Notes under the pieces: model-generated
Database searches by the model: none
The model's input: the letters and a program-made list of their open reading frames with translations, nothing else
What the model was told of the DNA's origin: nothing
Translations under genes and position numbers: made by a program
Shown: positions 8,951-18,629 of the stretch, in pieces
Position numbering within the stretch: position 1 is the first letter of the stretch
Layout of the letters: each line of letters opens with the position of its first letter
Assembly: GCA_002695065.1 (NCBI GenBank)
Contig: NZNW01000015.1
Span: 1-53,426 of the forward strand
Source: Salinicola sp.
GTDB taxonomy: Bacteria > Pseudomonadota > Gammaproteobacteria > Pseudomonadales > Halomonadaceae
Length of the DNA stretch: 53,426 nucleotides
Direction of reading: 5' to 3'

Positions 8951-9433
8951 TTACTGCACGATGAAATCGGAGAACAGCACGTCACTGATGGCTAACGTGG
9001 GCTGCGGCGTGGTGATCGGCTCGTCGAACAGGCCGAGAATCTGCTGCTTCAACTTGATCTTGCCCTCGGGCTTGATCAGCTCCTCCGCGCTCTTGCCGGA
9101 GAGGAGCATCAGCAACCGGCTGCGAACTTCCGGCATGTGCTGGGTCAGGAAATCGCTGGTCTCGTCGTCGTTGACGCGTAGCGACAACCCCACGTAGAGC
9201 AGCCGATCTCCGTAATCGCTCTGCAGGTTGACCGTGAAAGGCTGAATGGTCACGAATATCGGCACGGGCGGTTCGGCCGGCTGCTCCTCGACGACATCGG
9301 TCGACTCGTTGCCGTCACGGGCATCGAGGAAGAAGTACACGGCGATCGAACTCGCGATCGCCAGCAGGACGATCAACAGGCCCACGAGAAGTAGGGATCG
9401 ACTTTTACGGGGTGCGGCCATTGCTTCTGCCAT
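8951..9433 (-). CDS. fliL: FliL, stator-associated flagellar protein
   Basis: 160 residues with one N-terminal transmembrane helix (LLLVGLLIVLLAIASSIAVYFFL) and a periplasmic domain with the FliL hallmarks VTIQPFTVNLQ, YLYVGLSLRV-like DRLLYVGLSLRV and VRSRLLMLLSGKSAEEL. FliL rings the stator units and supports torque. The start at 9433 includes all conserved sequence; a second in-frame ATG four codons later is also possible. A 201-bp gap separates it from fliK upstream, unusual inside this otherwise tight operon. Confidence 0.94.
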   Translation of the reverse strand: MAEAMAAPRKSRSLLLVGLLIVLLAIASSIAVYFFLDARDGNESTDVVEEQPAEPPVPIFVTIQPFTVNLQSDYGDRLLYVGLSLRVNDDETSDFLTQHMPEVRSRLLMLLSGKSAEELIKPEGKIKLKQQILGLFDEPITTPQPTLAISDVLFSDFIVQ

Positions 9434-9634
9434 TACGGGTCATCTCTGGAAGTTGCAGCGGATTATGCGGTGGCGGGGGGCCTGGCGATCGACGGAAAAG
9501 ACGCCTTCCGGTCGGCCAACTTCCCCTTTCGTGCCCGAGTGGCGCAGGGCGGGGAGTTGGCCGCCGACGCACCGCACGGCGTAGTGCCACGACTGGCACC
9601 GGCCAGTCGCCACCCGTGTTATCGGCAGCGTCGG
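9434..9634 (-). promoter_or_regulatory. fliK-fliL gap with two overlapping hairpins and a sigma-28-like -10
   Basis: No gene is seen in these 201 bp. Read on the - strand, just after the fliK stop, there is a perfect GCCGATAA (9626 down to 9619), which is the sigma-28 -10 consensus, but the sequence 11 bp upstream is a poor -35 and lies within the fliK 3' end. Next come two hairpins that share bases and cannot form together: GACTGGC/GCCAGTC (9591-9608) and GTGCCA/TGGCAC (9584-9599). About 150 further bases lead to fliL. An internal promoter or attenuator for fliL-fliR is possible. Confidence 0.35.
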
Positions 9635-11044
9635 TCAGGCGTAAAGGTTGATATTGCCATTGTCGGTCAGCGTCAGGTTCCGCACCGCGACGTCGTCGAC
9701 CGGATCGATACCCGACGCCGTCAACAGCGAGCCGGCGGCGCCGGCTCCGCGGTGCGGGCGGTCGTCGCCGGAAGACTGGCCCTGCTGGAAGTGGCCCTGG
9801 TCGCTCACCATCGCCTCGCCCAGCGCGATGCCGCTGTCGGCCAGAGCCTGGCGAAGCTGGGGAATCGCCGCTTCGACCGCGGCGCGAACCGGGGCGTGTG
9901 CTGACAGAATCTGAAGCTGTGCCTGCTGGTCCTGGACCGTCAGGGAGACGCTCAACGGGCCCAGTTCCTGGGGATGGAGGCGGAGCGACATCTGCTGGTC
10001 GCCGCGCTGGTGCATCTGCAGTACCTGCTGGCCGAAAGAGGCGGGCCACTGGGGGGACTGCACGGGGGCGTTGACGAAGCCTGGCGTTGCCGCACTCGCC
10101 GTCGCGGGGCTCGCGGCGCTGGAGGGGGCGGCGGTGGCGTTCGTCAACGCGCCGATGTCCGAGCGGGGAGTCGGGGCGGGACCGGCATCCTGGGCGCTTC
10201 GCTCGGGCAGGCCGATCGATGCGGCATCGCCAATCTGGCTGGCCGTGGTCACGGCTGCGTTATCCGGCGTGCCGGGGGTGACGGGCATCTGGCCGTTGGT
10301 GGCGGTCATGCCGGGATTTGCCCCTGGCATGGCGCCGTCACTGCGTCGACTATCGATGGCTGACAGCAAGCCACCGAAGCCCGGTTGACCACTGGATGCC
10401 TTGGGGCGGTCCGAGGCGTCGCCCTGATCACCTTCGGTGGCTGGTGCACCGATCGCGGCGGCGTCACCGGCCGTCGGTGCGGTGGCGGTGACCTTGAGAG
10501 CCAGCTGCGCCGGTACCGGCTGTCCGCCTCTAGGCAAGGTTGCGGTGCCAGCACCGCCCGCGACGGAGGGGGTCAGCGGCTGCGACGCCATGGCCAGCGA
10601 CAAGCCGGCCACCATGGCCGCAAGCGCTTCGCCATCGGGCGAGCCCGAACCGTCATCGACGTCCTTGGTGCCTGACGACGGGTCGCCGGCAGCGGGCGAA
10701 AGGCTGGACAGAATGGCGCGGAGCCGGGACATGTCTCCTTCGTCGAGCGGCTGCAGGACGGGTGCGGTAGCCGCGGCGGAATCCCCCGCGCCGGCTGCCG
10801 CGCTTTCGTCGGCTGGTCGCTGTCCCGCGCCGTTGGCGACTTCATCCGCGGGGCGTCGGTTGGACTCCGAATCCGACGCCTTGGCGGCGGATGCGCCTTC
10901 CTGTGCAGCTGGCCGCGGTGATTTTTCGGCCGCCACGCGCCGCAGGGAATCGGCGAAGGGGGCGCTCTCGCTGGACGCCTTGCCTTTGGCACTGGCGCTG
11001 CGGTCCGAGGACGGCGTCACGGCGGTGATTGAAGAAAGTTCCAT
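9635..11044 (-). CDS. fliK: FliK, flagellar hook-length control protein
   Basis: 469 residues. The first ~340 residues are low-complexity, rich in Ala, Ser, Gly, Pro and Asp, as expected for the ruler part. The C-terminal Flg_hook domain (about residues 345-430) is clear: QMSLRLHPQELGPLSVSLTV, QLQILSAHAPVRAAVEAAIPQLRQAL and LADSGIALGEAMVSDQ. FliK measures hook length and switches the export gate to filament substrates through FlhB. It is a type III substrate without a signal peptide. It lies 73 bp after fliJ. Confidence 0.93.
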   Translation of the reverse strand: MELSSITAVTPSSDRSASAKGKASSESAPFADSLRRVAAEKSPRPAAQEGASAAKASDSESNRRPADEVANGAGQRPADESAAAGAGDSAAATAPVLQPLDEGDMSRLRAILSSLSPAAGDPSSGTKDVDDGSGSPDGEALAAMVAGLSLAMASQPLTPSVAGGAGTATLPRGGQPVPAQLALKVTATAPTAGDAAAIGAPATEGDQGDASDRPKASSGQPGFGGLLSAIDSRRSDGAMPGANPGMTATNGQMPVTPGTPDNAAVTTASQIGDAASIGLPERSAQDAGPAPTPRSDIGALTNATAAPSSAASPATASAATPGFVNAPVQSPQWPASFGQQVLQMHQRGDQQMSLRLHPQELGPLSVSLTVQDQQAQLQILSAHAPVRAAVEAAIPQLRQALADSGIALGEAMVSDQGHFQQGQSSGDDRPHRGAGAAGSLLTASGIDPVDDVAVRNLTLTDNGNINLYA

Positions 11045-11117
11045 GGGCAGGCCATCGGTTTCGTGGTCGGGTGACGCTTCGGATCAAAGCCTCGAGCCGG
11101 TGCGTCGAATCTCTACT

Positions 11118-11579
11118 TCAGCCTTGCTGTGAATGCCGGTCTCGCTGCCGACGGAGCAGCTGTGCGGCCATCTCGTCGCTGTGACGCTGCTCCTGACGAG
11201 CGTTGCGATACGCGGCGTCGCGCTCCCCTCTGGCATGCAGGGTCTCGTAGGCGTTGAGCTTCCGGCGTTCTCCCTGCCAATGCTCTCTGCCGCTGTCGAC
11301 TCGCGTCTGATGCTCCCCGAGCCGCCGCTGCTGCTGTTCGATCGCCTTGTCGAGGGAGCCGATGAACTGCTGGTAGTCGCGCCATTGGCTGGAGGAAACG
11401 CCTTGGGTCAGGCTGTCGTGAAGCTTGCGCTGATACTCGTCTCGATAGCGCTGGAGCTGTCCCAGCTGTGTCTGGGCTTCCTGTTGTTGACGCTGCAGCC
11501 GGCCGAGATTCTCCACGGCCTTTTCGCTGCTGCGCTGTGCCAGGTCTCGAAGCATCTCCATGGCTTGCATGTTGGCCAA
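11118..11579 (-). CDS. fliJ: FliJ, flagellar export chaperone/ATPase stalk
   Basis: 153 residues from a TTG start. This start is chosen because a strong AGGAGGT site lies six bases upstream and the product (ANMQAMEMLRDLAQRSSEKA) then aligns with the N-terminus of known FliJ. An open frame 38 codons longer exists but has no good ribosome site and no conserved sequence. FliJ is almost entirely coiled coil, rich in Gln, Arg and Glu, with the family stretch WRDYQQFIGSLDKAIEQQQ. It enters the FliI hexamer like a rotor and carries chaperones. A 173-bp gap separates it from fliI. Confidence 0.92.
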   Translation of the reverse strand: MANMQAMEMLRDLAQRSSEKAVENLGRLQRQQQEAQTQLGQLQRYRDEYQRKLHDSLTQGVSSSQWRDYQQFIGSLDKAIEQQQRRLGEHQTRVDSGREHWQGERRKLNAYETLHARGERDAAYRNARQEQRHSDEMAAQLLRRQRDRHSQQG

Positions 11580-11752
11580 AGCGTTACCTCCTATCCAACC
11601 ATCCGTCGACGTGGCGACGGGAGAATTCAACGGTTCCCATTGTGACGGTGCCGACACCACACTAAAGGTTCGATAAGCGGCAAAAAAAGCCACTATTCCC
11701 GATCGCGGTCAGTGAGGAAGGGGGCGTTGAAACGGCACGCCTGGATGACGGG
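11580..11752 (-). other. Gap between fliI and fliJ
   Basis: No gene is supported in these 173 bp. The strand transcribed with the operon carries an imperfect hairpin AGTGGC / GCCGCT with a loop of seven T (about 11674-11692) and, nearer fliJ, its strong ribosome site. The two genes usually abut, so an extra signal here is possible, but I see no convincing promoter. Confidence 0.4.
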
Positions 11753-13174
11753 TCAATCGTCGATCGGAATGAGCCGGTCGAGTTCCGCTCGGGTGTGTTC
11801 GATGCCGGCCGTCTCATTCATCCGCTGCTGCAGGAAGGTCTCCAGCCGGGGATAGAGAGCGACGGCGCGGTCGAGCTGGGGATCCTGGCCGCTGACATAG
11901 GCGCCGACATTGATCAGGTCGCGATTGCGCTGATAGCGGGAGATCATCTGCTTGAATCCCTGGGCCTGACGCAGGCGCCTGGTGTCGACCACGGCGGGCA
12001 TGGCGCGGCTGATCGAGGCTTCGATGTCGATCGCGGGATAGTGGCCGCTCTCCGCCAGCTGGCGTGACAGCACGATATGGCCGTCGAGGATGGCGCGAGC
12101 CGAATCGGCGATCGGATCCTGTTGATCGTCGCCTTCCGTCAGGACGGTATAGAACGCGGTGATCGAGCCACCGCCGCGCTTGCCGTTGCCGGCTCGCTCG
12201 ACCAGCGCCGGCAGCTTGGCGAACACCGACGGCGGATAGCCCTTGGTGGCCGGCGGCTCGCCGATCGCCAGGGCGATCTCGCGGGCGGCCATGGCGTAGC
12301 GGGTCAGCGAGTCCATGATCAGTAGCACGTTGCGCCCCTGGTCGCGGAAGTCCTCGGCCAGGCGGGTGGCATAGGCGGCGCCCTGCATGCGCTGCAGCGG
12401 CGAGGTGTCGGCCGGGGCCGCCACCACCACGGCGCGGGCCAGCCCCTCCTCGCCGAGGATGTTCTCGATGAAATCCTGGACCTCGCGTCCGCGTTCGCCG
12501 ATCAAGCCGACGACGATGACATCGGCGTCGGTGTATCGGGCCATCATGCCCAGCAGAACGCTCTTGCCGACCCCCGAGCCGGCGAACAGCCCCATGCGCT
12601 GGCCACGACCCACGGTCAGCAGGCCGTTGATGGCGCGAATGCCCACGTCGATGGTGGTATCGATGGGAGCTCGTGCCAGCGGGTTGATGGGGGGTGTCTC
12701 GAGCGGGGCATGTGGCGCCTGCTCCAGGGGGCCGTGGTCGTCGAGAGGACGGCCATTGCCATCGACGATGCGCCCCAGCAGGCCATCGCCCAGGGGAAAG
12801 CGTCTTGCGCTGGCGACGTCGAGGCGGTTGCCGCTGAGCGCCAGCACGCGGGCCCCGGGGAGAAGGCCGCTGGTATCGGCCAGCGGCATGAGGAACAGCT
12901 TGTCTCCGGCGAACCCGACGACCTCGGCCTCGGCGAAGCGTTCGTCGTCGCCACTGCCATTGCCGGCCGAGAGTTCGATCAGGCAGGCGCTGCCCAGGGG
13001 CAGGCGGATGCCGATGGCTTCCAGTACCAGCCCGGTGGCGCGGGTCACTCGGCCTTCATGGCGATAGTGGGAGAGCGACTCGACCCGCTGGGTGACCTTG
13101 TCCAGCGCGAGGCGCCAGCGTTGATGGTGCGAAGCCATCTCCGGCGCCTGAGGCGAACGTGCGGCATCACCCAT
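11753..13174 (-). CDS. fliI: FliI, flagellum-specific ATPase
   Basis: 473 residues from the ATG at 13174. This start overlaps the fliH stop by 8 bp; an in-frame start 16 codons earlier lies deep inside fliH and adds nothing conserved. The protein is an F1-beta-like ATPase that powers unloading of export substrates. The Walker A loop [11 protein letters not shown] is near residue 200. The type III ATPase signature [17 protein letters not shown] and the Walker B strand [37 protein letters not shown] (abridged) follow. The C-terminus ([18 protein letters not shown]) is normal for FliI. Confidence 0.97.
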   Translation of the reverse strand: MGDAARSPQAPEMASHHQRWRLALDKVTQRVESLSHYRHEGRVTRATGLVLEAIGIRLPLGSACLIELSAGNGSGDDERFAEAEVVGFAGDKLFLMPLADTSGLLPGARVLALSGNRLDVASARRFPLGDGLLGRIVDGNGRPLDDHGPLEQAPHAPLETPPINPLARAPIDTTIDVGIRAINGLLTVGRGQRMGLFAGSGVGKSVLLGMMARYTDADVIVVGLIGERGREVQDFIENILGEEGLARAVVVAAPADTSPLQRMQGAAYATRLAEDFRDQGRNVLLIMDSLTRYAMAAREIALAIGEPPATKGYPPSVFAKLPALVERAGNGKRGGGSITAFYTVLTEGDDQQDPIADSARAILDGHIVLSRQLAESGHYPAIDIEASISRAMPAVVDTRRLRQAQGFKQMISRYQRNRDLINVGAYVSGQDPQLDRAVALYPRLETFLQQRMNETAGIEHTRAELDRLIPIDD

Positions 13175-13955
13175 CGAGGGCCTCTTCGTCGCCGTCTTCC
13201 TGCTCTGCGGGGGGCGCTGCATCGGTGTGGGGCGAAGCGGCCCTCGAGCGCCTGCGTTGATCGAGAATGGCCTTCCACTGTGTGCTCAGGCTCGCATCCA
13301 GGCCTCCGCCGGCGCTGGTGGCGCGGCATCCGCCGCGTTCCAGCGTCGGATCGGCATGGCACTCCCAGCCGCTGGCCTCGAGGGTGTCACTCATCGTCGA
13401 GCTCACCAGCTCGAGATCCTGAGGATTCAACCAGAGCCTGGGTTTGCCGCTCAGCGTGGTGTCGGCATCGAGCAGCTCGCGGACCACGCTGAGGATGTGC
13501 TCCGGCTTGGCGGCCAGTGACTCGCCGGCCAGTTGGCGACCGGCGATCAACGCCAGTTCGACCAGTTGGTCCCCGATCTCGGCGTCCAGCGAAGCCAGCG
13601 CCAGCCGGAAATTTTCCGCCAGCCCGGCGAGGGGGGTGAGCGTCATCTCCATCCGCTTGTGAAATTCCAGCTCGGCGGCGGCGTTGCCCTCCTTGACACC
13701 TTCGCTGTAGCCGGCGTGATATCCCTGCTGGTGGCCCTCGCGGTATCCCTGCTCGAGCCCTTCGCGTCGGGCTTTTTCGACGATGCTCTGACGAGCCCTG
13801 GCCTCGGCGTCCTGCTGTTGGCGACGCCGGCGGGTTTCGGTATGGGTGGCGGGGGCGTCGGAAGAGGGCGGATGGCCCAGGTCTCCCATCTGCCAGCGGT
13901 GCCACTCGCCATGGTCGCCGGATGCAGGACGATCGCCGCGATCAGACGTAGCCAT
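13167..13955 (-). CDS. fliH: FliH, negative regulator/anchor of the export ATPase
   Basis: 262 residues from the ATG at 13955 (MATSDRGD); an in-frame GTG three codons earlier is also possible. FliH forms the spokes that tie FliI to the C ring. A charged, Gln/Arg-rich coiled coil at about residues 45-70 leads into the typical Gly-spaced helix [25 protein letters not shown], abridged as repeated G-x3-G units. The C-terminal FliH/V-ATPase E domain follows ([30 protein letters not shown]). It overlaps both fliG and fliI. Confidence 0.92.
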   Translation of the reverse strand: MATSDRGDRPASGDHGEWHRWQMGDLGHPPSSDAPATHTETRRRRQQQDAEARARQSIVEKARREGLEQGYREGHQQGYHAGYSEGVKEGNAAAELEFHKRMEMTLTPLAGLAENFRLALASLDAEIGDQLVELALIAGRQLAGESLAAKPEHILSVVRELLDADTTLSGKPRLWLNPQDLELVSSTMSDTLEASGWECHADPTLERGGCRATSAGGGLDASLSTQWKAILDQRRRSRAASPHTDAAPPAEQEDGDEEALDG

Positions 13956-14940
13956 CGTCGCCACCGCTCAGGGCGATTTCGCCGGAGTCCGCCAGTCGCC
14001 GCACCACGCCCAGGATCGCCTTCTGTTCGTTTTCCACCTGGGACAGGCGTACCGGCCCGCGGTTTTCCATGTCCTCGCGCATCAGCTGTGCCGCGCGCTG
14101 GGACATGTTGCGCGTGAACTTGTCGATCAGCGCTTCTTCCGCGCCCCGCAGCGCGATGACCAGAGAGTTGGTCTCGATTTCCCGCAGGACCAGCTGGATG
14201 CCGCGATCGTCGATGTCCAGCAGATTCTCGAACAGGAACATCTCGTCGATGATGCGCTGTGCGAGGTCCTCGCTGTGGGCGCGAACCACGTCGATGACCT
14301 GCTCCTCCTGTGCGGAGTTCATGAGGTTGAGAATCTCGGCGGCGGTTCTCACGCCGCCCATCTTGCTGCGTTTGAGATTGGTGCCGTCCAGCATCGAGGT
14401 GAGCACCTCGGTAAGCTCCTGAAGGGCCGCCGGCTGCACGCCGCTGAACGTGGCGATGCGCAGCATGACGTCGTCGCGCTGTTTCTCGTCGAACAGCTCC
14501 AGGATGTCGGCGGCCTGGCCGCGCTCCAGGTGTACCAGGATGGTGGCGATGATCTGCGGGTGCTCGTCGCGAATCATTTCCGCGACCATCGAGGCTTCCA
14601 TCAGATTCAGGGAGTCGATGCCCGACGCCGTATTGCTGGTCTCGAGGATGTCCTCGATCAGGCTGCTGGCGCGCTCGCTGCCCAGCGCCTTGGTCAGCAC
14701 CGCACGGATATGATCGTTGGAGTGCAGGTTGATGGCGGTGAACTGCTCGGCCTCGTCGTGGAAGTCACGCAGAACGGCCGCCATCTCCTCGTGGGAGACC
14801 TGCCCCAGCTTGGCCATTTCCTGACTGATCTCCTGCACCTCGCGACTCGAGAGGTACTTGAAGACCTCGGCAGCGCTGTCCTCATCCAATGAGAGCAGCA
14901 GGATGGCGCCGCGCCGGGCGCCGGTCATTGGCGTCGTCAT
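13942..14940 (-). CDS. fliG: FliG, flagellar motor switch/torque protein
   Basis: 332 residues, the usual FliG length. The N-terminal domain ([22 protein letters not shown]) binds FliF. The middle domain carries the [13 protein letters not shown] motif. The C-terminal torque domain is conserved: [22 protein letters not shown], then [21 protein letters not shown] with the charged residues that face the MotA stator. FliG is the rotor part on which torque is generated. The start overlaps the fliF stop (ATGA) and the 3' end overlaps fliH. Confidence 0.97.
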   Translation of the reverse strand: MTTPMTGARRGAILLLSLDEDSAAEVFKYLSSREVQEISQEMAKLGQVSHEEMAAVLRDFHDEAEQFTAINLHSNDHIRAVLTKALGSERASSLIEDILETSNTASGIDSLNLMEASMVAEMIRDEHPQIIATILVHLERGQAADILELFDEKQRDDVMLRIATFSGVQPAALQELTEVLTSMLDGTNLKRSKMGGVRTAAEILNLMNSAQEEQVIDVVRAHSEDLAQRIIDEMFLFENLLDIDDRGIQLVLREIETNSLVIALRGAEEALIDKFTRNMSQRAAQLMREDMENRGPVRLSQVENEQKAILGVVRRLADSGEIALSGGDDGYV

Positions 14941-16775
14941 GATTTGTCCATCCAGCTTCTGACGACCATGGCGACCAGGCGGGGATCTTCCTGGGCGATC
15001 TCACGGACGTCCTTGAGATCCTGCTCGTAATTCGAGGCGCCGCGCCGGTTTCGCTCACGTCCACGCTGCGCGCCACCGGCGCGATTCGCGTTGTCGGCGC
15101 CACCGCTGCCGCCGACAGCCTGATAGCTTGCCGCGGCCGCCGCCGCGTCGGCGGCGGGCATCGGGGAGGCCGCCGGCAGCGGGGCCGATTCGCGGGTCTG
15201 GCGACGCATCAACGGCTTGACCAGCTTGAACCACAGGAACAGGGCGACCAGAACCACGACCAGATATTTCAGTATGCTCTTGGCGAGGCTCCAGACTTCG
15301 GGTGTCTGCCACCACGGCGGCGTCTCGAACTCCGGCGCATTGGCCTGGAACGGGCTGTTGACGACCTCGAGGGCATCGCCGCGCGCCTCCGAGAACCCCA
15401 TCGCCTGACGCACGAGGCCTCGGATCTGGTCCATCTCCGTATCGCTCAGGGCGACGCGGGTCGGGTTGCCTGCATCGTCGACCCCGTCGCGATAGTTGAC
15501 CACGACGGCGACGGAGAGGCGGTCGATATCGCCACTGTGCTGCTTGACGTGTTCGACGGTGCGGTCCACTTCGTAGTTGATCGTGCTGTCACGATGCACC
15601 TGGCCGATGTCGGTATTGCTCGCGGTCTGGGTGTCCGTACCCTGCGCGTCCGTCGCCTGACCGTCGGCCTGGTTGCCGTTGTCGTTGGCGGCGTTCTGGT
15701 CCTGGGGCGGCGCCTGGGTCGCCGGAGCGTTGATCGGCGAAGCGGCGGTGCCCGGCGGCTGGTTGCTCAGGGCGCCGGGGACGCCCATGGCGAGGTCGCT
15801 GTTGCTCTGGAACGACGAGCTCTTCTGCTCGCTGCGGACCGCTGCTGCATCCGGTGACTGATTGGGGCCGTAACGTTCCGCCGTCTGCTCCCGCTGGGAG
15901 AAGTCGACCTGGGCCGTGACCTGCGCACGCACGTTGCGCGCCCCGACGATGGGCGCGAGGATCGCCTCGATGCGGTCGGCATACTGGGTCTCGAGGTTGC
16001 TGACGTAGTCGAGCTGGCTGCCGTCGAGCTGGTTGGTGTTGCCGGCGGGTCGGCTCAGCAGATCCCCGTTCTGGTCGATGACGGTGACGTCGTCCACGGA
16101 CAGTTGGGGCACGCTGCTGGAGACCATGTGCACGATGGCGTTGACCTGGCCCTCGCCCAACACCCGTCCCGGTTGCAGATCGAGGACGACGGAGGCGGAA
16201 GCGGGCTGGCTTTCGCGGACGAACACCGACGGCTTGGCCATGGCGAGATGGACGCGAGCCCGTGCGACGCTGCCCAGGGTGCCGATGGTGCGGGCCAGTT
16301 CGCCCTCCAGCGCGCGCTGGTAGTTGACCTGCTCGGCGAACTGGCTGATGCCGAATGCCTGGTCATCCATCAGCTCGAAGCCGACGCCGCTGGCTTCGGG
16401 CAGGCCTTGTTCGGCCAGCTTGAGACGCACGGGTCTCACCTGATCGGCGGGCACCAGCAGCGCTTGACCGCCTTCGCTGAACTGGTAGGGGATGCCCATG
16501 GCGTCGAGCTGGGTGATGATGCGGCCGCCGTCGGCATCGGTCAGGGTGGAGTAGAGGACGCGGTATTCCGGCGCGCGAGCCCACATCAGCAGCGCGATCA
16601 CGACAGCGACGGCGGCGGCGCCGGCCACGATGAGCGGAACACGCGGGCTGCCCTGCAGCTTGTTCAACCAGTCGCGTCCGCCAGCGGCTGTCTCCGACGC
16701 GGTTTGCCGGGTCGATTGCCGTGCGGAAGGATTACCTGAACCTGGAGTGTCGTTGGGCGACGTGGCCGTGCTCAT
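14937..16775 (-). CDS. fliF: FliF, MS-ring protein
   Basis: 612 residues, somewhat longer than the ~552 of E. coli owing to an Asn/Gln/Thr/Asp-rich insert around residues 330-400. Two transmembrane helices flank a large periplasmic domain: [20 protein letters not shown] near residue 47 and [19 protein letters not shown] near residue 515. Ring-building motifs include [25 protein letters not shown] and the [12 protein letters not shown] stretch. The C-terminal ~25 residues ([20 protein letters not shown]) are the FliG-binding helix. A GGAG site precedes the ATG. It opens the 13-gene - strand flagellar operon. Confidence 0.97.
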   Translation of the reverse strand: MSTATSPNDTPGSGNPSARQSTRQTASETAAGGRDWLNKLQGSPRVPLIVAGAAAVAVVIALLMWARAPEYRVLYSTLTDADGGRIITQLDAMGIPYQFSEGGQALLVPADQVRPVRLKLAEQGLPEASGVGFELMDDQAFGISQFAEQVNYQRALEGELARTIGTLGSVARARVHLAMAKPSVFVRESQPASASVVLDLQPGRVLGEGQVNAIVHMVSSSVPQLSVDDVTVIDQNGDLLSRPAGNTNQLDGSQLDYVSNLETQYADRIEAILAPIVGARNVRAQVTAQVDFSQREQTAERYGPNQSPDAAAVRSEQKSSSFQSNSDLAMGVPGALSNQPPGTAASPINAPATQAPPQDQNAANDNGNQADGQATDAQGTDTQTASNTDIGQVHRDSTINYEVDRTVEHVKQHSGDIDRLSVAVVVNYRDGVDDAGNPTRVALSDTEMDQIRGLVRQAMGFSEARGDALEVVNSPFQANAPEFETPPWWQTPEVWSLAKSILKYLVVVLVALFLWFKLVKPLMRRQTRESAPLPAASPMPAADAAAAAASYQAVGGSGGADNANRAGGAQRGRERNRRGASNYEQDLKDVREIAQEDPRLVAMVVRSWMDKS

Positions 16776-17110
16776 GTCGTGCTCCGATCATGGCACGTGG
16801 TGCAACTCGACAACATAGCAGTAGTCTGCTCCCTGCAACGCGTCTGCTCATCCGTACCTCGACACGCTCGGAATACCGTTCCGACGCGGCGCTGGCCGGG
16901 GCGTTAGTTTGATGGCAGCCATTATGTGTCGGTCTGTTAACGCTGAAGGTAGGAAAAGCCGGTGTTTTCACACGCATTTACCGCAATGGTCGTTGTCGTG
17001 CTGTTGGTAGGCTGCGAGCGTCGAGTTCACCGGCGGTTCCCGGCGTCGTGTTCGGAAACGTGGTGCTCGGGAACGTCGTGCTCGGAAATATCGTCATACA
17101 GGAAACCCTC
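16776..17110. promoter_or_regulatory. Divergent control region between fliF and fliE
   Basis: This 335-bp gap must hold the promoters for both fliE (+) and the fliF operon (-). Seen: an inverted repeat CGGAA-N5-TTCCG at 16868-16882; a + strand stretch at 16939-16954 beginning AACGC that loosely resembles half of an FlhDC site; and three 15-bp tandem repeats at 17046-17090. A TGGCAC...TGC pair near 16793 has wrong spacing for sigma-54. No promoter can be fixed with confidence. Confidence 0.45.
17046..17090 (+). repeat. Three imperfect 15-bp tandem repeats before fliE
   Basis: Units TCGTGTTCGGAAACG, TGGTGCTCGGGAACG and TCGTGCTCGGAAATA follow each other without gaps, and a fourth, more decayed unit (TCGTCATACAGGAAA) runs into the fliE ribosome site. 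They lie 20-65 bp before the fliE ATG. The period is a multiple of three and keeps the fliE frame open, but nothing suggests these bases are translated. Confidence 0.8.
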
Positions 17111-17437
17111 ATGAGTGCTCCAGCCATTCAAGCAGCGCTTCAGCAGATGCAGGCGCTATCGACCCAGGCCAGCGGTCAGGGTGCGGCATCGCAGCCATCG
17201 CTGGCCGAGACCGGCGGCAGCTTCGCCGGCGAGCTGCAGGCATCGCTCGGACGCATCAATCAGATGCAGCAGGCCGCCAACCAGCAGGCGATGTCATTCC
17301 AGGCCGGCGATCCGAACGTGGCGCTGAACGACGTGATGATCGACATGCAGAAGGCGAGCGTCTCTTTCGACATGGGGGTTCAGGTGCGCAACCGTCTGGT
17401 AACCGCCTATAAAGAGATCATGGGTCTGCAGGTGTAA
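17111..17437 (+). CDS. fliE: FliE, MS ring-rod junction protein
   Basis: 108 residues from the ATG at 17111, which has GGAAA eight bases upstream and gives the usual start MSAPAIQAALQQMQAL. An in-frame ATG 63 bases earlier would only add repeat-derived residues. FliE joins the MS ring to the proximal rod and is among the first proteins exported. The conserved C-terminal part is clear: DPNVALNDVMIDMQKASVSF and the end VRNRLVTAYKEIMGLQV. It is transcribed alone, divergent from fliF, as in E. coli. Confidence 0.96.
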   Translation: MSAPAIQAALQQMQALSTQASGQGAASQPSLAETGGSFAGELQASLGRINQMQQAANQQAMSFQAGDPNVALNDVMIDMQKASVSFDMGVQVRNRLVTAYKEIMGLQV

Positions 17438-17546
17438 CACCCGGCGACCTCCCTCCGCGCGACCTCCCGGTCAGCGCCCAGGTACCGCCAGCCCCGGCTG
17501 GGCATCCCTGCCACCTTCCCCCGCAGCGGAAGTCGACGCGATGCAC

Positions 17547-18527
17547 TCATTCCGCCACTCGAGCGCGGCTGCGGGCAAGCGCCTTGCGATGATGTCGCCA
17601 AGCCTCCAGCGAATAGAGGCCGAGGCCGATCCAGATCAACGCGAAGGTCAACAGCTGCGGCCAGGCGAGCGGCTCGCCGAAGACCCACAGCGCCAGCAGG
17701 AATTGCAGCGTGGGGTTGAGATACATCAGGAAGCCGATGGTGGAGAGCGTCAGGCGCTTCGTGGCGCCGGCGAAGGCGAGCAGCGGCAGGGTGGTCACCA
17801 CGCCACTGACGATCATCAGTGCCGTGGTGTCGAAGCTGCCGCCGAAGTGGGACTGCCCGTGCCATGTCAGCCAGGCCAGGGCCGCCAGACTCAGGGGCAG
17901 TAGCAGACTCGTCTCCACCAGCAGGCCGGAGAGCGCATCCAGCGGCACGCGCTTGCGCAGCAGACCGTAGCTGCCGAACGTCATGGCCAGCACCAGACTG
18001 ATCCATGGCAGGGTCCCCAGCAGCACGAGTTGCAGCGTCACCGCCGCCAGTGCTAGCCCCATCGCCATCATCTGCCAGCGGCCGAGCCGTTCGCGCAGGA
18101 CGAGCATGCCCAGCGCGACATTGACCAGTGGCGTCATGAAATAGCCCAGACTCGCCTGTAGCACGCGATGCGTCTCCACCGCATAGATGTAGAGCCCCCA
18201 GTTCAGCGCGATCAGCAGCGCGCAACCCAGAATCCATCCCAGTCTGCGGATCGCCTCCCGGGGTCCGGGGAAACCGTTGCGGATGGCGGCCCAGCGCCCC
18301 ATGAGCGTGACCACGATCACCAGAAAGAGGCAGGACCAGAGAATTCTCTGGATGAGTACTTCGAAGGCCGGCACCCCCTCGAACAGCGAAAAGAAGAGCG
18401 GGAAACATCCCCAGAGAGCGTAGGCGGTAACGCCGTAGCCGACACCGTGGCGCGTCTCGCGGCGCGATGCGTCGTCCACCGGTTTCACGCTGCCTGGCTG
18501 GGGCTTGTCTGAGGGGGATGCCGACAT
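17547..18527 (-). CDS. rarD: RarD-type EamA permease
   Basis: About 326 residues from the ATG at 18527 (MSASPSDKPQ), chosen for the GAGAAG about four bases upstream; earlier in-frame starts up to 18611 are possible. Ten hydrophobic segments in two EamA repeats identify a drug/metabolite-transporter family protein. The stretches GVTAYALWGCFPLFFSL, LNWGLYIYAVETHRVLQASLGYF (abridged) and LMYLNPTLQFLLALWVFGEPL are typical of RarD, whose name comes from chloramphenicol sensitivity; the real substrate is unknown. A 20-odd residue polar leader precedes the first helix. It is divergent from the nitrilase gene and converges with fliE with no clear terminator between. Confidence 0.88.
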   Translation of the reverse strand: MSASPSDKPQPGSVKPVDDASRRETRHGVGYGVTAYALWGCFPLFFSLFEGVPAFEVLIQRILWSCLFLVIVVTLMGRWAAIRNGFPGPREAIRRLGWILGCALLIALNWGLYIYAVETHRVLQASLGYFMTPLVNVALGMLVLRERLGRWQMMAMGLALAAVTLQLVLLGTLPWISLVLAMTFGSYGLLRKRVPLDALSGLLVETSLLLPLSLAALAWLTWHGQSHFGGSFDTTALMIVSGVVTTLPLLAFAGATKRLTLSTIGFLMYLNPTLQFLLALWVFGEPLAWPQLLTFALIWIGLGLYSLEAWRHHRKALARSRARVAE

Positions 18528-18629
18528 GTCGCTTCTCGTGTTCTCGGGTTTGGAGGCTGGGTAATCTATCATGACGGCCATTCGCGTTGACGAATCGATG
18601 ATTCCCGACATGCGGCAGGAGGAAGTGCC

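Noticed and set aside
9572-9589. TGGCAC...GTGC on the - strand before fliL, sigma-54-like
   Set aside because: Spacing is one base too long and the -12 lacks TTGC.
16793-16807. TGGCAC...TGCA resembling a sigma-54 promoter near fliF
   Set aside because: The GG-to-GC distance is two bases too short, and no + strand gene follows until fliE 300 bp away.
16939-16954. Partial FlhDC-box-like stretch upstream of fliE
   Set aside because: Only about half of the bases match, and the second half-site was not found; too weak to list as a site.
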